Assembly: GCF_030580915.1 (NCBI RefSeq)
Contig: NZ_JAUQTA010000002.1
Coordinates: 649,035 to 713,034, forward strand
DNA: 64,000 nucleotides
Source of the DNA: Nocardioides jiangxiensis
Lineage (GTDB): Bacteria; Actinomycetota; Actinomycetes; Propionibacteriales; Nocardioidaceae
Direction: 5' to 3'
The first letter of the stretch is position 1; each line of letters opens with the position of its first letter. Of the stretch, positions 32,400-41,811 are shown one piece after another. The translations under genes were made by a program, and so were the position numbers. Below the pieces are notes generated by a model. It ran no database searches. It was not told the origin of the DNA and saw only the letters and a program-made list of their open reading frames with translations.

Positions 32400-32966
32400 T
32401 CAGCGGGTGAGCAGGTCGTCCATCACACGTGCGACCAGGACGGCGACCTCCTCGGGCGCGGCCTCGGCGAGCGTCTCGAGGGAGCCGGTCGACCGGCTCG
32501 CGAGGATCCCGGCGAGGGCAGCCACCGCCAGCTCGGCACGGAGCCGCGCGTCGGGCGCGCCGGCCCCGGCTGCCTTGGCCGCTGCCGGCTCCACCAGGCG
32601 GGTGGTCAGGGTGCCCAGTGCGGCGTCCTGGACCTCGTCGTTGTCGTGGCGGCGCAGTGCGGCGTGCAGGGCCGGGGTGGGGCCGCCCTGCTGGAGACGC
32701 TCCAGGACTCCGGCGAGCCTCGTCGGGTCCGTGATGTCGATGGGGGCCTGGCCTGCTGCCGACCCCGCCGGGCGGAGGGACTCGACGTACAGGGCGGCCT
32801 TGCTGCCGAAGTAGCGGGCGATCAGCGCCGGGTCGGCGTCCGCGGCACGGCCGATGTCACGCACGGTCGCGTTGTCGTAGCCGTGCTCCGAGAAGAGCGT
32901 GCGGGCTGCGTCGAGGAGGCGCGCGCGGGTCTCGGCCGCATCGCGCGTCCGGCGCGCACCGCTCAC
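32400..32966 (-). CDS. TetR/AcrR-family transcriptional regulator
   Basis: This 188-residue protein has an N-terminal TetR helix-turn-helix (residues ~10-55: ARLLDAARTLFSEHGYDNATVRDIGRAA then IARYFGSKAALY) and a ligand-binding C-terminal domain. The GTG start overlaps the MFS exporter's stop (GTGA), so it is translated with the exporter and probably represses it. The pump/regulator order (pump first) allows feedback. A local repeat near the exporter start could be its operator. Confidence 0.88.
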   Translation of the reverse strand: MSGARRTRDAAETRARLLDAARTLFSEHGYDNATVRDIGRAADADPALIARYFGSKAALYVESLRPAGSAAGQAPIDITDPTRLAGVLERLQQGGPTPALHAALRRHDNDEVQDAALGTLTTRLVEPAAAKAAGAGAPDARLRAELAVAALAGILASRSTGSLETLAEAAPEEVAVLVARVMDDLLTR

Positions 32967-34531
32967 CGGTCGGCTCCCGCGCGACGTGGCGCCGCAGGCA
33001 CCTCGGCCGGTTCGAACCCGACCACACCGGCGATGGCGGCGTCGGCGTTCTCCTCGATGAGCAGCTGGTCCACCTCGGGCGTCGTCGACCGCTCGACGAG
33101 CTGCACACCCACGACGACCGCGGCAGTCAGGACACAGAGGCCGACCGCGACCCAGGCGCCGACCGTGAAGCCCCGGTCCGTGGGGAAGGGGCTGGCGCCC
33201 GTGGTGTGGGCGGTCAGCACGGTGGCGGAGAGTGCGCTGCCCACCGAGTAGCCGATCTGCCGCAGCACCTGGTTCATCGCGAGGGCGCTGCTGGTCTGCG
33301 ACGCCGGCACGGCGCCGACGATCATCCGGGGCATGACGGCGAAGGAGCAGCCGACGCCGAGGCCGCCGAGGCCCATCACCACGAGGATCTGCCAGAGGTG
33401 GCCGCGCTCGGTGATGAAGAAGAGCAGGGCCGCGGTGAAGGCGAGCATGCCCAGGCACAGGATGTACGCCGGCCCCATGCGGCGTCCGAGGGCGGCCGAG
33501 AGCCGGCTGGAGAAGTAGCTCATGGCCGAGAGCGGGATCAGCACGAGGCTGCCGACGAGGACCGACTCGCCCAGGCCGTAGCCGGTGGAGGTCGGCGTCT
33601 GCACGAAGCGGATCACCATGGACATCAGCATGTACATGCCGACGCCCGCGAAGAGACCGGCGAGGTTGGACGTCGTGACCGTGGCGTCGCGCATCAGGCG
33701 CAGGTCGACGAGGGGAGCGGTGGCCCGGAGCTGGTGCCAGGTCCACAGCGCGAGGGCGGCGATCGCGGCGGCAGCCATGCCGAGGATCCGGCCGGAGCCC
33801 CAGCCCCATTCCTCGCCCATGCTGATCGCGAGCAGCATCGCGCCCAGGCCGACGGCCAGGAGCACGGAGCCGACGAGGTCGAAGCGCTCGGACGGGTGGT
33901 GCTGGCTGGTCGGCACGACGAGCAGCGCGAGGGCGATCGCGACGAGGCCGAGCACTGCGGCGAACCAGAAGGCGTAGCGGTAGCTCACGTTGTCCGCGAT
34001 CGCGCCGGTGATGGGGTAGCCGAGGCCGACGCCGACCACGGTCGTGACCGAGAGGGTCGCCATCGTGGAGCGCGCACGCGCGGGGGAGAGGTGGTCGCGC
34101 GCGATGCCCATGACCAGCGGGAGGAGGGAGAGCCCCACGCCCTGGAGGGCCCGGCCGAGGAGGAGGAGGGCGAAGACGTCGGTCGGGAGGCCGGCGAGCA
34201 TGCTGCCGACGGTCATCGCTGCCAGGACCGCGACCAGGATGTGCAGCCGGCGCGGGCCGTCGGCGAGGCGGCCGACCATCGGCACCGACACGGCTCCGAC
34301 GAGGAGCGCGACGGTGAGGGTCCACTGGGCCGTGCCCAGCGAGACCCCGTAGTCACCGGCGATCGTCGGGACGAGGGGCGCGCCGAGGCTGCTGATCATC
34401 GCGATGAGCAGTCCGATGTAGACGAGCGCGGGGACGAGTGCGCGTCCCTGCCAGGTGCTCTCGTCCACGTGGGTCGATGTTCCGGGGCCTCCGTCGGTCA
34501 CGCCGTCCTCCTTGTCAACACGCGATGTCAT
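32963..34531 (-). CDS. MFS drug-efflux transporter, 14-helix (DHA2-like)
   Basis: This ~522-residue transporter has 13-14 helices and MFS motif A-type loop VGRLADGPRRLH, plus LLGRALQGVGLSLLPLVMG and VGLGYPITGAIAD (motif C). The ATG at 34531 lies seven bases after a TAGTCT box, giving a leaderless mRNA; a GTG at 34501 with AAGGAGG upstream is an alternative giving 512 residues. It is co-expressed with a TetR regulator. It probably exports a toxic compound by proton antiport. Confidence 0.88.
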   Translation of the reverse strand: MTSRVDKEDGVTDGGPGTSTHVDESTWQGRALVPALVYIGLLIAMISSLGAPLVPTIAGDYGVSLGTAQWTLTVALLVGAVSVPMVGRLADGPRRLHILVAVLAAMTVGSMLAGLPTDVFALLLLGRALQGVGLSLLPLVMGIARDHLSPARARSTMATLSVTTVVGVGLGYPITGAIADNVSYRYAFWFAAVLGLVAIALALLVVPTSQHHPSERFDLVGSVLLAVGLGAMLLAISMGEEWGWGSGRILGMAAAAIAALALWTWHQLRATAPLVDLRLMRDATVTTSNLAGLFAGVGMYMLMSMVIRFVQTPTSTGYGLGESVLVGSLVLIPLSAMSYFSSRLSAALGRRMGPAYILCLGMLAFTAALLFFITERGHLWQILVVMGLGGLGVGCSFAVMPRMIVGAVPASQTSSALAMNQVLRQIGYSVGSALSATVLTAHTTGASPFPTDRGFTVGAWVAVGLCVLTAAVVVGVQLVERSTTPEVDQLLIEENADAAIAGVVGFEPAEVPAAPRRAGADR

Positions 34532-34538
34532 CACTTGT

Positions 34539-34544
34539 AGACTA
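34539..34544 (-). promoter_or_regulatory. -10 box TAGTCT of the MFS-TetR operon
   Basis: TAGTCT lies seven bases before the ATG at 34531. It sits inside TGTTAGTCTACA, whose outer TGT/ACA ends form a short inverted repeat that a TetR protein might use. Confidence 0.4.
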
Positions 34545-34599
34545 ACACTGACGACGTGTCGCCGCACTGTGGCGTCGGTCAAGTCCGCGAGGATGAGGT

Positions 34600-36291
34600 G
34601 TGGCACGGAGACGACGCAGCAGCACGACCCGTGCGCGCACCGAGCGGCCGTTGCCGCTCGTCGGGCCGGGGGAGCGGCTCTGGATCCTCGATGTGCCCTA
34701 CGGGACGGCAGTCGACGGGGCGAGCTGGCACCCTGCGGTGAAGATGCACGTGTACGTCGGCCGGACGCTGCCGCAGCACCTCGCGGCGTACCACCCGAGG
34801 GCGCACACCCTCGGCCGGTTCCTGGAGAACCTCCACAACGACACTCCCTCACCCGTCGACCCGCCGGTCGAGGAGTTCGAGCCGCGGCAGATCCAGTACG
34901 AGGGCTCCGACGCGATCGCCAAGCGCGCCGCGGCGGGTGGTCGCCTCTTCCTCCTCGCCGACGAACCGGGTGTCGGCAAGACCGTCACCGCGGTGCTCGG
35001 TGCCGTCGCCGCGGCCGAGCTGCGGGGCGGCTCGCGGATCCTGGTGGTGGCGGACCGCCCCGCCGCCATCACGATCGGCCACTGGTGCCGCACCATCGAC
35101 GCCCTCGGGGACGCCGGGATGGAGTGGGTGGTCACCACGTGGGACCGTCTCGAGAAGGTCGCCGCCTTTCCGTGGGACGTCGTGATCGCCGACGAGGCCC
35201 ACGCCCTGCGGCGTACGACGACCAAGCGGTGGAAGCACTGGGTGAAGGTCTCGGGCCTCGCGAAGGCGCACGACCGGGCGCCGTTCGTCATCGCGACGAC
35301 GGCGACGCCGGGACACACGCCGCTCGAGCTGCCCTACCTCGCGCCGGGCTACGCGCAGGTCCACGACGAGCCGATGACCGCCTGGCACCGGGCGACGGCT
35401 CCGGGCGAGGCGTTCGCCGACGCGCTGGAGCGCCATGGAGTCGGTGTGGAGTCCGGCCGCTACGGAGCCACCTGGACCAGCGACCCCGAGCGCCGCCGCA
35501 GCGACCTCGAGCTCGTGCGCGGCTGGCTCGCCGCTGCGGAGCCGCCCGCGATGCTCCACCGGGCCGCGCCGTGGGGGCCGGTGCCGATCTCCGGGCTGCC
35601 GGTCGAGCTCGCTCCCGCGGAGCGGTCTGCCTACGAGGCAGGGTGGGGCGAGTTCTGTCGGGAGATGGACCTCGCGCGCCGCGGCCGCAACTCCGCCCAG
35701 GGCCGTGCCGCGCTTCTCCGCTTCCGCCAGAAGGCCGGCCTGATCCGCGTCGACTCGACGGTCGCGTGGATCGGACAGCAGGTCGAGGCAGGTCGCCAGG
35801 TCGCCTGCTCGGTGGAGTTCGTGGAGACCGCCGCCGACCCGATCGTCGAGAGGCTGCGCGACAGCGGGCTCGAGGTCGCCTGCATCTACGGCCGCGACCG
35901 CTTCGACACCGAGGCCGAGCGGCTGCGCTTCCAGACCGGTGAGGCGAAGGTCTGTGTCTTCACCACGGTCGCGAGCATCAGCCTGCACGCGGGGGAGTCG
36001 CTGCCGGACGGGTCGTCCGCCAGTACCGACCCGCGGGTCGGGCTCTTCCACCAGGCGCGCTTCTCGGGGATCGCCGGTCGGCAGGTCACGGGCCGCACGC
36101 ACCGCGACCACCAGGTCTCGCCGTGGCACATCGCCTGGGCGGAGGGCACGGTCGAGGAGCAGGTCGGCCGTGCGATGGTCGAGCGGATCGCCGCAGCCTC
36201 CGACACCGTCGGGGGCGACACCGCGGGCCTCGCCGAGGTCGCCGCCCTCCTCGGCGCCGACTGGCTGCCCGCGACGTCGCTCACGGAGTGA
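34600..36291 (+). CDS. SNF2-like SF2 helicase/ATPase
   Basis: This 563-residue protein has a superfamily 2 core: motif I DEPGVGKT (about 121-128), II DEAH (198-201), III TATPG (234-238), and motif VI-like [11 protein letters not shown] near the C-terminus. The first ~95 residues ([25 protein letters not shown] onward) form a separate N-terminal domain of a kind I associate with phage helicases. GTG start with GAGG nearby. No nuclease or methylase lies beside it. It may translocate on duplex DNA; the cellular role is unknown. Confidence 0.75.
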   Translation: MARRRRSSTTRARTERPLPLVGPGERLWILDVPYGTAVDGASWHPAVKMHVYVGRTLPQHLAAYHPRAHTLGRFLENLHNDTPSPVDPPVEEFEPRQIQYEGSDAIAKRAAAGGRLFLLADEPGVGKTVTAVLGAVAAAELRGGSRILVVADRPAAITIGHWCRTIDALGDAGMEWVVTTWDRLEKVAAFPWDVVIADEAHALRRTTTKRWKHWVKVSGLAKAHDRAPFVIATTATPGHTPLELPYLAPGYAQVHDEPMTAWHRATAPGEAFADALERHGVGVESGRYGATWTSDPERRRSDLELVRGWLAAAEPPAMLHRAAPWGPVPISGLPVELAPAERSAYEAGWGEFCREMDLARRGRNSAQGRAALLRFRQKAGLIRVDSTVAWIGQQVEAGRQVACSVEFVETAADPIVERLRDSGLEVACIYGRDRFDTEAERLRFQTGEAKVCVFTTVASISLHAGESLPDGSSASTDPRVGLFHQARFSGIAGRQVTGRTHRDHQVSPWHIAWAEGTVEEQVGRAMVERIAAASDTVGGDTAGLAEVAALLGADWLPATSLTE

Positions 36292-36339
36292 GCCGCTCTC
36301 ACTGGTCAGGCGGATGCACGGCGGATCCGTCGTACGCCG

Positions 36340-36345
36340 TAGGAT
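36340..36345 (+). promoter_or_regulatory. -10 box TAGGAT of hisE
   Basis: TAGGAT ends eight bases before the GTG at 36354. Confidence 0.4.
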
Positions 36346-36353
36346 CGTGGCCC

Positions 36354-36617
36354 GTGAAGACGTTCGAGGAGCTCTGGGCCGAGCTCGAGGAGAAGGCCCA
36401 GACCCGTCCTGAGGGATCCGGCACCGTCAAGCAGCTCGACGCCGGCGTCCATGCGATCGGCAAGAAGCTGATCGAGGAGGCCGCCGAGTCCTGGATGGCC
36501 GCCCGGTTCGAGGGCAAGGAAGCCACGGCGCTCGAGATCAGCCAGCTGCTGTACCACGCCCAGGTCCTCATGCTCGCGAGCGGACTGACGCTCGACGACG
36601 TCTACGCACACCTCTGA
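36354..36617 (+). CDS. hisE: Phosphoribosyl-ATP diphosphatase
   Basis: HisE hydrolyses phosphoribosyl-ATP to phosphoribosyl-AMP, step 2 of histidine synthesis. This 87-residue all-alpha protein has the MazG-like metal-binding pattern: [16 protein letters not shown] and [22 protein letters not shown] start. It is 13 bases upstream of hisG, which performs step 1. Confidence 0.93.
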   Translation: MKTFEELWAELEEKAQTRPEGSGTVKQLDAGVHAIGKKLIEEAAESWMAARFEGKEATALEISQLLYHAQVLMLASGLTLDDVYAHL

Positions 36618-36630
36618 GAGGTACCCCCAC

Positions 36631-37476
36631 ATGCTGCGCATCGCTGTCCCCAACAAGGGCGCCCTGTCCGAGGCCGCCTCCGAGATCCTCAAGGAGTCGG
36701 GCTACCGCCAGCGCACCGGCGCGAAGGAGCTCGCGCTCGTCGACGCCGACAACGGCGTGGAGTTCTTCTACCTCCGTCCGCGTGACATCGCGCTCTACGT
36801 CGCCGACGGCACGCTCGACGTCGGCATCACCGGCCGCGACCTCCTGCAGGACTCCGGCGCGAAGGCCGACGAGGTCCGCAGCCTCGGCTTCGGTCGGTCG
36901 AAGTTCCACTTCGCCGGCCCGGCCGGGACGTACAGCGAGCTCGCCGAGCTCGAGGGCAAGCGGATCGCCACGTCGTACGTCGGTGTGGTCGAGACGTTCC
37001 TCGCGGCCAAGGGCATCAACGCCACCGTGGTGCACCTCGACGGTGCAGTCGAGACGTCGATCCAGCTCGGCGTCGCCGACGTCATCGCCGACGTGGTCGA
37101 GACCGGGTCGACGCTCAAGGCTGCCGGCCTGGCGACCTTCGGCGAGGTCATCCTCGAGTCCGAGGCCGTCCTGATCACGCGCCAGGGCGCGGAGAAGGGC
37201 GAGGACTACGACGTCTTCCTGCGCCGCCTCGAGGGCGTCCTCGTCGCCCGCAGCTACGTGATGATGGACTACGACATCCGTGCCGACCAGGTCGAGGCCG
37301 CGACGGCCCTGACTCCGGGCCTGGAGTCGCCGACCGTCTCCCCGCTGCACCGCGAGGGCTGGGTCGCCGTCCGCGCGATGGTCCCGCGCAAGGGTGCGCA
37401 GAAGCTCATGGACGAGCTCTACGGCATCGGCGCACGCGCCATCCTGCTCACCGACATCCACGCCTGCCGGCTCTGA
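36631..37476 (+). CDS. hisG: ATP phosphoribosyltransferase (long form)
   Basis: HisG condenses ATP and PRPP in the first step of histidine synthesis. The 281-residue length and C-terminal ACT-like regulatory region (about residues 210-281) mark the long, histidine-inhibited form that works without HisZ. Motifs: RIAVPNKGAL at the N-terminus, and DVIADVVETGSTLKAAGL, which is the PRPP loop. It overlaps the next gene (TGATG). Confidence 0.95.
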   Translation: MLRIAVPNKGALSEAASEILKESGYRQRTGAKELALVDADNGVEFFYLRPRDIALYVADGTLDVGITGRDLLQDSGAKADEVRSLGFGRSKFHFAGPAGTYSELAELEGKRIATSYVGVVETFLAAKGINATVVHLDGAVETSIQLGVADVIADVVETGSTLKAAGLATFGEVILESEAVLITRQGAEKGEDYDVFLRRLEGVLVARSYVMMDYDIRADQVEAATALTPGLESPTVSPLHREGWVAVRAMVPRKGAQKLMDELYGIGARAILLTDIHACRL

Positions 37477-37904
37477 TGTCCGAGGTCGCACTGCCGAAGA
37501 CCTGGCGCCCGTTCGGGGTGCGGGCTGCGGGTGGCATCTTCGGCCTGGCGCTCGTCGTGATCCTCGTGGCGGCCTGGATCTCCTTTCCCGACTCGGTGAA
37601 GGAGCAGTTCACCCTCTGGCAGCGGATCACCACGGTTCTCCTCTTCGGCGGTTTCCTGGCCGTCGAGTGGGGGCTCATGCGGTGTCGCGTCACCGCGACC
37701 ACGTCGGGCCTGACGGTGGTCAACGGCTACAAGGTGCGCCAGCTCGAGTGGGCCCAGATCGTGGCCGCCCGGATGCCGGCCGGCGCGCCGTGGCTCAGCC
37801 TGGACCTCGATGACGGCACGACCTGCGCCGTCATGGCGATCCAGGGTTCCGACGGGCTGCGCGCCCGGCGGGCGTACGCCGACCTGAAGTCGCTGATCGG
37901 CTGA
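37476..37904 (+). CDS. PH-domain membrane protein
   Basis: This 142-residue protein has two N-terminal transmembrane helices (about residues 17-36 and 47-66) and a small C-terminal beta-rich PH-like domain (RCRVTATTSGLTVVNGYKVRQLEWAQIVAARM). Bacterial PH-like proteins like this follow hisG in many actinobacteria; function is unknown. Its start overlaps the stop of hisG. Confidence 0.75.
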   Translation: MSEVALPKTWRPFGVRAAGGIFGLALVVILVAAWISFPDSVKEQFTLWQRITTVLLFGGFLAVEWGLMRCRVTATTSGLTVVNGYKVRQLEWAQIVAARMPAGAPWLSLDLDDGTTCAVMAIQGSDGLRARRAYADLKSLIG

Positions 37905-37917
37905 TCGCCGAGTCGGA

Positions 37918-37937
37918 GCCCCGCTGACCGCCGGGGC
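37918..37937. terminator. Short terminator hairpin
   Basis: GCCCCG and CGGGGC form a 6-bp stem with an 8-base loop between the convergent ends at 37904 and 37944. Confidence 0.35.
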
Positions 37938-37943
37938 GCCGGG

Positions 37944-38843
37944 TCAGACCGCCCGGATGCCCCAGACCGCCGAGAAGGTGTCCTCGGGCTCGATCGTGAC
38001 CAGGTCCTCACCGGTGCGGAAGGCGTTGGCATTGGCGGTCATCGGCTCGACGGCGAGCGAGCGCCGGTCGTGGCCGGCCACGTCGTCGCCGCTGTAGAGC
38101 TGCAGCCAGCGGTGCTGCTCGTCGACCCACAGCAGGACGGCACGGTCGGCGCGGAGCACGACCTCGGCGCGTCCGTCGCGACCGCGGCGCAGGTCCGTGA
38201 ACGCGTCGTTGAAGACCGTGCCCTTCACGGGGCGCCAGACCTGGAAGTCGACGTCGGTGCCCTCCACGGACTCGCGTCCGGTCGGCAGCAGGCGGACCGG
38301 GTCCGCCAGTCCCCGCGTGGCGGCCGGCAGCAACAGCTCGCAGGTATCGAGCGGCGCGCCGACCGTCAGGTAGGGGTGCGCGCCCGAGGCGTACGGCGCG
38401 GGGGAGTCGCTCAGGTTCGTCGCGCTCTGGGTGACGGTGAGACCGTCCGCGCTGACGTCGTACTGGACGTGGAGGTCGAGCAGCCACGGGTAGCCGGTCT
38501 GCGCCATCAGGCGGTAGGTCAGCGCGACGCTCGATGCGGTGTGCTCGAGCACGGACCAGGCAGCCCACCGGGCCAGGCCGTGCGAGGCGTTGCTGCGCTT
38601 CGGCTCCGTCAGCGCGAGCTGCTGCTGGACGCCGGCGAACTCGTAGCGGCCGTCCTCGATCCGGTTGGGCCACGGCATGAGCAGCTGGCCGCGGCCCATC
38701 GAGGCCATCGCGTCCTCGGCGAACCCGTCGACGAGGTCCTCGCCGTCATGGGTGAGGACGCGCAGGGCGGCCCCGCTCTCGGTGATGACGGCGCGGTAGC
38801 CACCGGCGCTGATCTCGAACTGTTCTCCGGACGGGCTGAGCAT
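37944..38843 (-). CDS. Aldose 1-epimerase family protein
   Basis: This 299-residue galactose-mutarotase-like protein has MPWPNRIEDGRYEFAG, the catalytic His in SNASHGLARWAAW, SGAHPYLTVGA, and the catalytic Glu in RRSLAVEPMTANANAF. It interconverts anomers of a hexose or a hexose phosphate. It starts five bases after the stop of the P-loop kinase gene upstream, so the two are an operon, possibly sugar-related. Confidence 0.88.
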   Translation of the reverse strand: MLSPSGEQFEISAGGYRAVITESGAALRVLTHDGEDLVDGFAEDAMASMGRGQLLMPWPNRIEDGRYEFAGVQQQLALTEPKRSNASHGLARWAAWSVLEHTASSVALTYRLMAQTGYPWLLDLHVQYDVSADGLTVTQSATNLSDSPAPYASGAHPYLTVGAPLDTCELLLPAATRGLADPVRLLPTGRESVEGTDVDFQVWRPVKGTVFNDAFTDLRRGRDGRAEVVLRADRAVLLWVDEQHRWLQLYSGDDVAGHDRRSLAVEPMTANANAFRTGEDLVTIEPEDTFSAVWGIRAV

Positions 38844-38848
38844 GGCCT

Positions 38849-39424
38849 TCACCCTAGGGCGATGTCGGCCCGTTCCCTGGTCGCGTCCACGGCGTAGTGG
38901 GCGGCCTCGTCCTGCTGCCACGCCACCAGCCGGGCGCGGTACGCCGCGGCGTCGGCTGCCGCGCTCGCGTGGCGTGCCACGTCCCGCGCGAGGGACCGGT
39001 CGAGGCGGTCCGGTGGTCCGTCCAGCCAGACCAGCAGTGTCACCAGGTCGGCGACCTGCCGGTGGCCGGCCCCGACACCCTCGAGGACGAGCAGCTCGAC
39101 CGGATCCTGCTCACGCAGCCCGCCGGGGGAGTCGGTCGCCCAGTCCCACGTGTGCCAGGTCGAGCGCCGGCCCTCGGCGAGCGGCGTGAGCAGCCCGTGC
39201 AGGTCGTCGCCGAGGGAGGCGAGGCCGTGCCATCCGGCGTACACGTCGTCGAGGTGGAGCGTGGCGACGTCGAGGTGCCGGGGAGCTGCGGCCTCGATCG
39301 CGGCGGCGAGCGTGGTCTTGCCGGCGCCACTCGGCCCGTCGACCGCGACCACGCGCCCGGCCCCGAGCGTGGGCCGTCGTGCCAGGGCGTGTTCGAGGAT
39401 CTCCCGGGCGGTCGCGTGGCTCAT
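38849..39424 (-). CDS. P-loop kinase, uridine-kinase-like
   Basis: This 191-residue nucleoside or small-molecule kinase has Walker A DGPSGAGKTTLA (residues ~30-41), LHLDDVYAGWHGL, LLVLEGVGAGH as Walker B-like, and a C-terminal lid helix. The shape resembles uridine kinase/panK folds. The substrate is unknown. ATG at 39424. First gene of the pair with the aldose epimerase. Confidence 0.8.
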   Translation of the reverse strand: MSHATAREILEHALARRPTLGAGRVVAVDGPSGAGKTTLAAAIEAAAPRHLDVATLHLDDVYAGWHGLASLGDDLHGLLTPLAEGRRSTWHTWDWATDSPGGLREQDPVELLVLEGVGAGHRQVADLVTLLVWLDGPPDRLDRSLARDVARHASAAADAAAYRARLVAWQQDEAAHYAVDATRERADIALG

Positions 39425-39565
39425 GCTCCCCGAGAGTAGGGCCTGCACGGACCGACACGGTGATGCGTCATCTTCCCTCGCGCCGCGCTCGGCGCCCGGT
39501 CGGTGATGTGTCCACGTGTCGGTTCGCGCATGCCGGCGCATGCCGGCGACCTCGAGCGGGAGGCC

Positions 39566-39571
39566 TAGGCT
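39566..39571 (+). promoter_or_regulatory. -10 box TAGGCT for a leaderless mRNA
   Basis: TAGGCT ends six bases before the ATG at 39578. Confidence 0.5.
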
Positions 39572-39577
39572 GGGCGC

Positions 39578-40132
39578 ATGGTCAACACCCAGCGGTTCGA
39601 GGGCGCGAAGCTCATCCAGGCGAACTTCCCGGATGACGACGGCACGCAGTCGCCCGAGCTGGCCGCTGCCCTGACGACGTACGCCGCAGGCGGGGCCTAC
39701 GGCTACGTCGACGTGGTGCGCGCCCTCCAGCCGAGCCGCCTGCTGGTGCCGGTCGTGGCGCTGCTCGGCGAGGTCGAGTACGACGAGAACGGCCTGGCGC
39801 ACGACAAGTCCTCCGACATGGCCACGGTCCTGATCCAGAACGCCGCGGGCGAGAAGGCGCTGCTCGCGTTCACCAGTACCGACACCCTGCAGGCGTGGAA
39901 CGCCGAAGCGCGGCCGGTGCCGGCGCCGGCTCACGTGGCTGCTTCCTCGGCGCTCCAGGAGGAGGCGACCACGCTCCTGGTCGACGTGGCGGGGCCGGTG
40001 CCGTTCCCGCTGAGCGGTGCGGACCTGCAGGGCGTCGCCGCGGGCTGGGAGCTGGTGAAGGTCGGCGAGGAGTGGGCGTGGGCGGCGCCGGCCGACGACC
40101 TCGACGACGACACCGGCTCCGTCGATTCGTGA
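39578..40132 (+). CDS. SseB-family protein
   Basis: This 184-residue soluble protein has the N-terminal SseB pattern (ALTTYAAGGAYGYVDVVRALQPSRLLVPVVAL, then SSDMATVLIQNAAGEKALLAFTSTDTLQAWN). The family is widespread in actinobacteria upstream of infC, with no firm biochemical role. It ends about 280 bases before infC, on the same strand, and that gap holds the infC leader. Confidence 0.85.
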   Translation: MVNTQRFEGAKLIQANFPDDDGTQSPELAAALTTYAAGGAYGYVDVVRALQPSRLLVPVVALLGEVEYDENGLAHDKSSDMATVLIQNAAGEKALLAFTSTDTLQAWNAEARPVPAPAHVAASSALQEEATTLLVDVAGPVPFPLSGADLQGVAAGWELVKVGEEWAWAAPADDLDDDTGSVDS

Positions 40133-40413
40133 TCCGGGCCTCGACCCGTTAGTCTTGCTCTCGACCGATCTGCATCTGCGTGCTCGCACGACGAGGCGGA
40201 TCCACCAAGCGGAGGCCCAGGCTTCCCACCCGCATCGACCGACACAGGTCGTCGGGTCCGGTCCTCACAACTCCAGCCGTGCGACGTACGACGGGAGCTG
40301 TGACGAGATGTGTGCATCCGTGCACCACATCCGATGACTGGCCTTCGCTTGCGAGCGGAGGCCTTTTTTCATCCTCCGGGTCCACCCAGCAGACAAAGTC
40401 ACCAGGAGGACAC
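40133..40413 (+). promoter_or_regulatory. infC leader region with attenuator
   Basis: This ~280-base untranslated region precedes the infC-rpmI-rplT operon. It ends with a true intrinsic terminator (40340-40369) only 35 bases before the AGGAGG of infC. That layout suggests transcription attenuation, as known for translation-factor and L20 operons. I cannot identify the sensor by eye; no leader peptide is clear. Confidence 0.6.
40340..40369 (+). terminator. Intrinsic terminator/attenuator before infC
   Basis: GGCCTTCGCT-TGCG-AGCGGAGGCC (one G-U pair) is followed directly by TTTTTT. It is the best rho-independent terminator in the window and lies inside the infC leader. Confidence 0.8.
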
Positions 40414-41094
40414 ATCAGCACCGAGCTGCGCATCAACGACCGGATCCGGGTTCCCGAGGTCCGCCTCGTTGGACCCAATGGCGAGACGGTCGGCATCGTT
40501 CCCACGAACGAGGCACTGAAGCTCGCTCAGGAGGCTGACCTCGACCTCGTCGAGATCGCCCCGCAGGGCAAGCCCCCCGTCTGCAAGCTCATGGACTACG
40601 GGAAGTTCAAGTACGAGAACGCCCAGAAGGCCCGTGACGCCCGTCGCAACCAGACGAACGTGATCATCAAGGAGATGAAGCTTCGTCCGAAGATCGACGG
40701 CCATGACTACGAGACGAAGAAGGGCCACGTTGTCCGCTTCCTCAAGGCCGGCGACAAGGTCAAGATCACGATCATGTTCCGCGGCCGCGAGCAGCACCGT
40801 CCCGAGCTCGGCTACCGCCTGCTGCAGAAGCTGGCGGAGGACGTGCAGGAGCTGGGCTTCGTCGAGTCCAACCCGAAGCAGGACGGCCGCAACATGATCA
40901 TGGTGCTCGGCCCGAACAAGAAGAAGGCCGAGGCCAAGGTGGACGTCGAGGCGGAGAAGGCTGAGAAGATCGCCGCCCGCGACGCCGACAAGGCCGCCGA
41001 GCAGGCGTCGCGTGAGGCCACCAAGCCCACCGAGCCCAAGGTGAAGAAGGCCAAGCGCGCCAACGAGGCGCTCGACCCCGACATCGACCTCTGA
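40414..41094 (+). CDS. infC: Translation initiation factor IF-3
   Basis: IF-3 binds the 30S subunit and checks the start codon. The 226-residue protein reads [20 protein letters not shown], with the linker helix and C-terminal domain through [22 protein letters not shown], then an acidic/basic tail typical of actinobacteria. The start is the rare codon ATC at 40414, four bases after a perfect AGGAGG; no ATG or GTG fits. Rare infC start codons let IF-3 limit its own synthesis. First gene of the rpmI-rplT operon. Confidence 0.95.
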   Translation: MSTELRINDRIRVPEVRLVGPNGETVGIVPTNEALKLAQEADLDLVEIAPQGKPPVCKLMDYGKFKYENAQKARDARRNQTNVIIKEMKLRPKIDGHDYETKKGHVVRFLKAGDKVKITIMFRGREQHRPELGYRLLQKLAEDVQELGFVESNPKQDGRNMIMVLGPNKKKAEAKVDVEAEKAEKIAARDADKAAEQASREATKPTEPKVKKAKRANEALDPDIDL

Positions 41095-41141
41095 CGAGAT
41101 CCCCCTCGTCACGCGAACAGTAAGAGATAGAGAGCAAAGAG

Positions 41142-41336
41142 ATGCCGAAGAACAAGACGCACTCCGGTGCCAGCAAGCGCTTCAAGGTCACCGGCTCGGG
41201 CAAGATCCTGCGCGAGAAGGCTGGCAAGCGTCACAACCTCGAGAAGAAGGCCTCCAAGGTCACCCGCCGCATGACCGGCACCGTCGAGCTGGCCAAGGCT
41301 GACAACGCTCGCGCCAAGAAGCTTCTGGGTCTCTGA
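41142..41336 (+). CDS. rpmI: 50S ribosomal protein L35
   Basis: This 64-residue basic protein has the L35 signature [20 protein letters not shown] and C-terminal [11 protein letters not shown]. It lies 47 bases after infC and 65 bases before rplT in the usual operon. Confidence 0.97.
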   Translation: MPKNKTHSGASKRFKVTGSGKILREKAGKRHNLEKKASKVTRRMTGTVELAKADNARAKKLLGL

Positions 41337-41401
41337 CCTTCCCTTCCCCTCAACTTCCCGCAGCCTGAGCAGGCGGCGGGGCTAGCACCAAGGAGTACGA
41401 C

Positions 41402-41785
41402 ATGGCACGCGTCAAGCGCGCAGTGAACGCCGCCAAGAAGCGCCGCGTTACCCTCGAGCGGGCCTCCGGCTACCGCGGTCAGCGTTCGCGCCTCTACCGC
41501 AAGGCCAAGGAGCAGGTCACCCACTCGCTGGTCTACAGCTACAACGACCGCCGCAAGAAGAAGGGCGAGTTCCGCAAGCTCTGGATCCAGCGCATCAACG
41601 CGGCCGCTCGTGCCGAGGGCATGACCTACAACCGCTTCATCCAGGGCCTCGGCCTCGCGGGTGTCGAGGTCGACCGCAAGATCCTCGCCGACCTGGCCGT
41701 CAACGACGCCGCCACCTTCTCGGCGCTCGTCGCCCAGGCGAAGGCCGCTCTCCCGGCCGACGTCAACGCTCCGGCCAACGCCTGA
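41402..41785 (+). CDS. rplT: 50S ribosomal protein L20
   Basis: This 127-residue basic protein has [20 protein letters not shown] and [19 protein letters not shown], the rRNA-binding N-terminal helix, and the conserved [26 protein letters not shown] precedes the ATG. It is an early 50S assembly protein, and in other bacteria L20 represses its own operon. Confidence 0.97.
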   Translation: MARVKRAVNAAKKRRVTLERASGYRGQRSRLYRKAKEQVTHSLVYSYNDRRKKKGEFRKLWIQRINAAARAEGMTYNRFIQGLGLAGVEVDRKILADLAVNDAATFSALVAQAKAALPADVNAPANA

Positions 41786-41811
41786 GCCTGACGCTCCACT
41801 GAGCACCTGAC

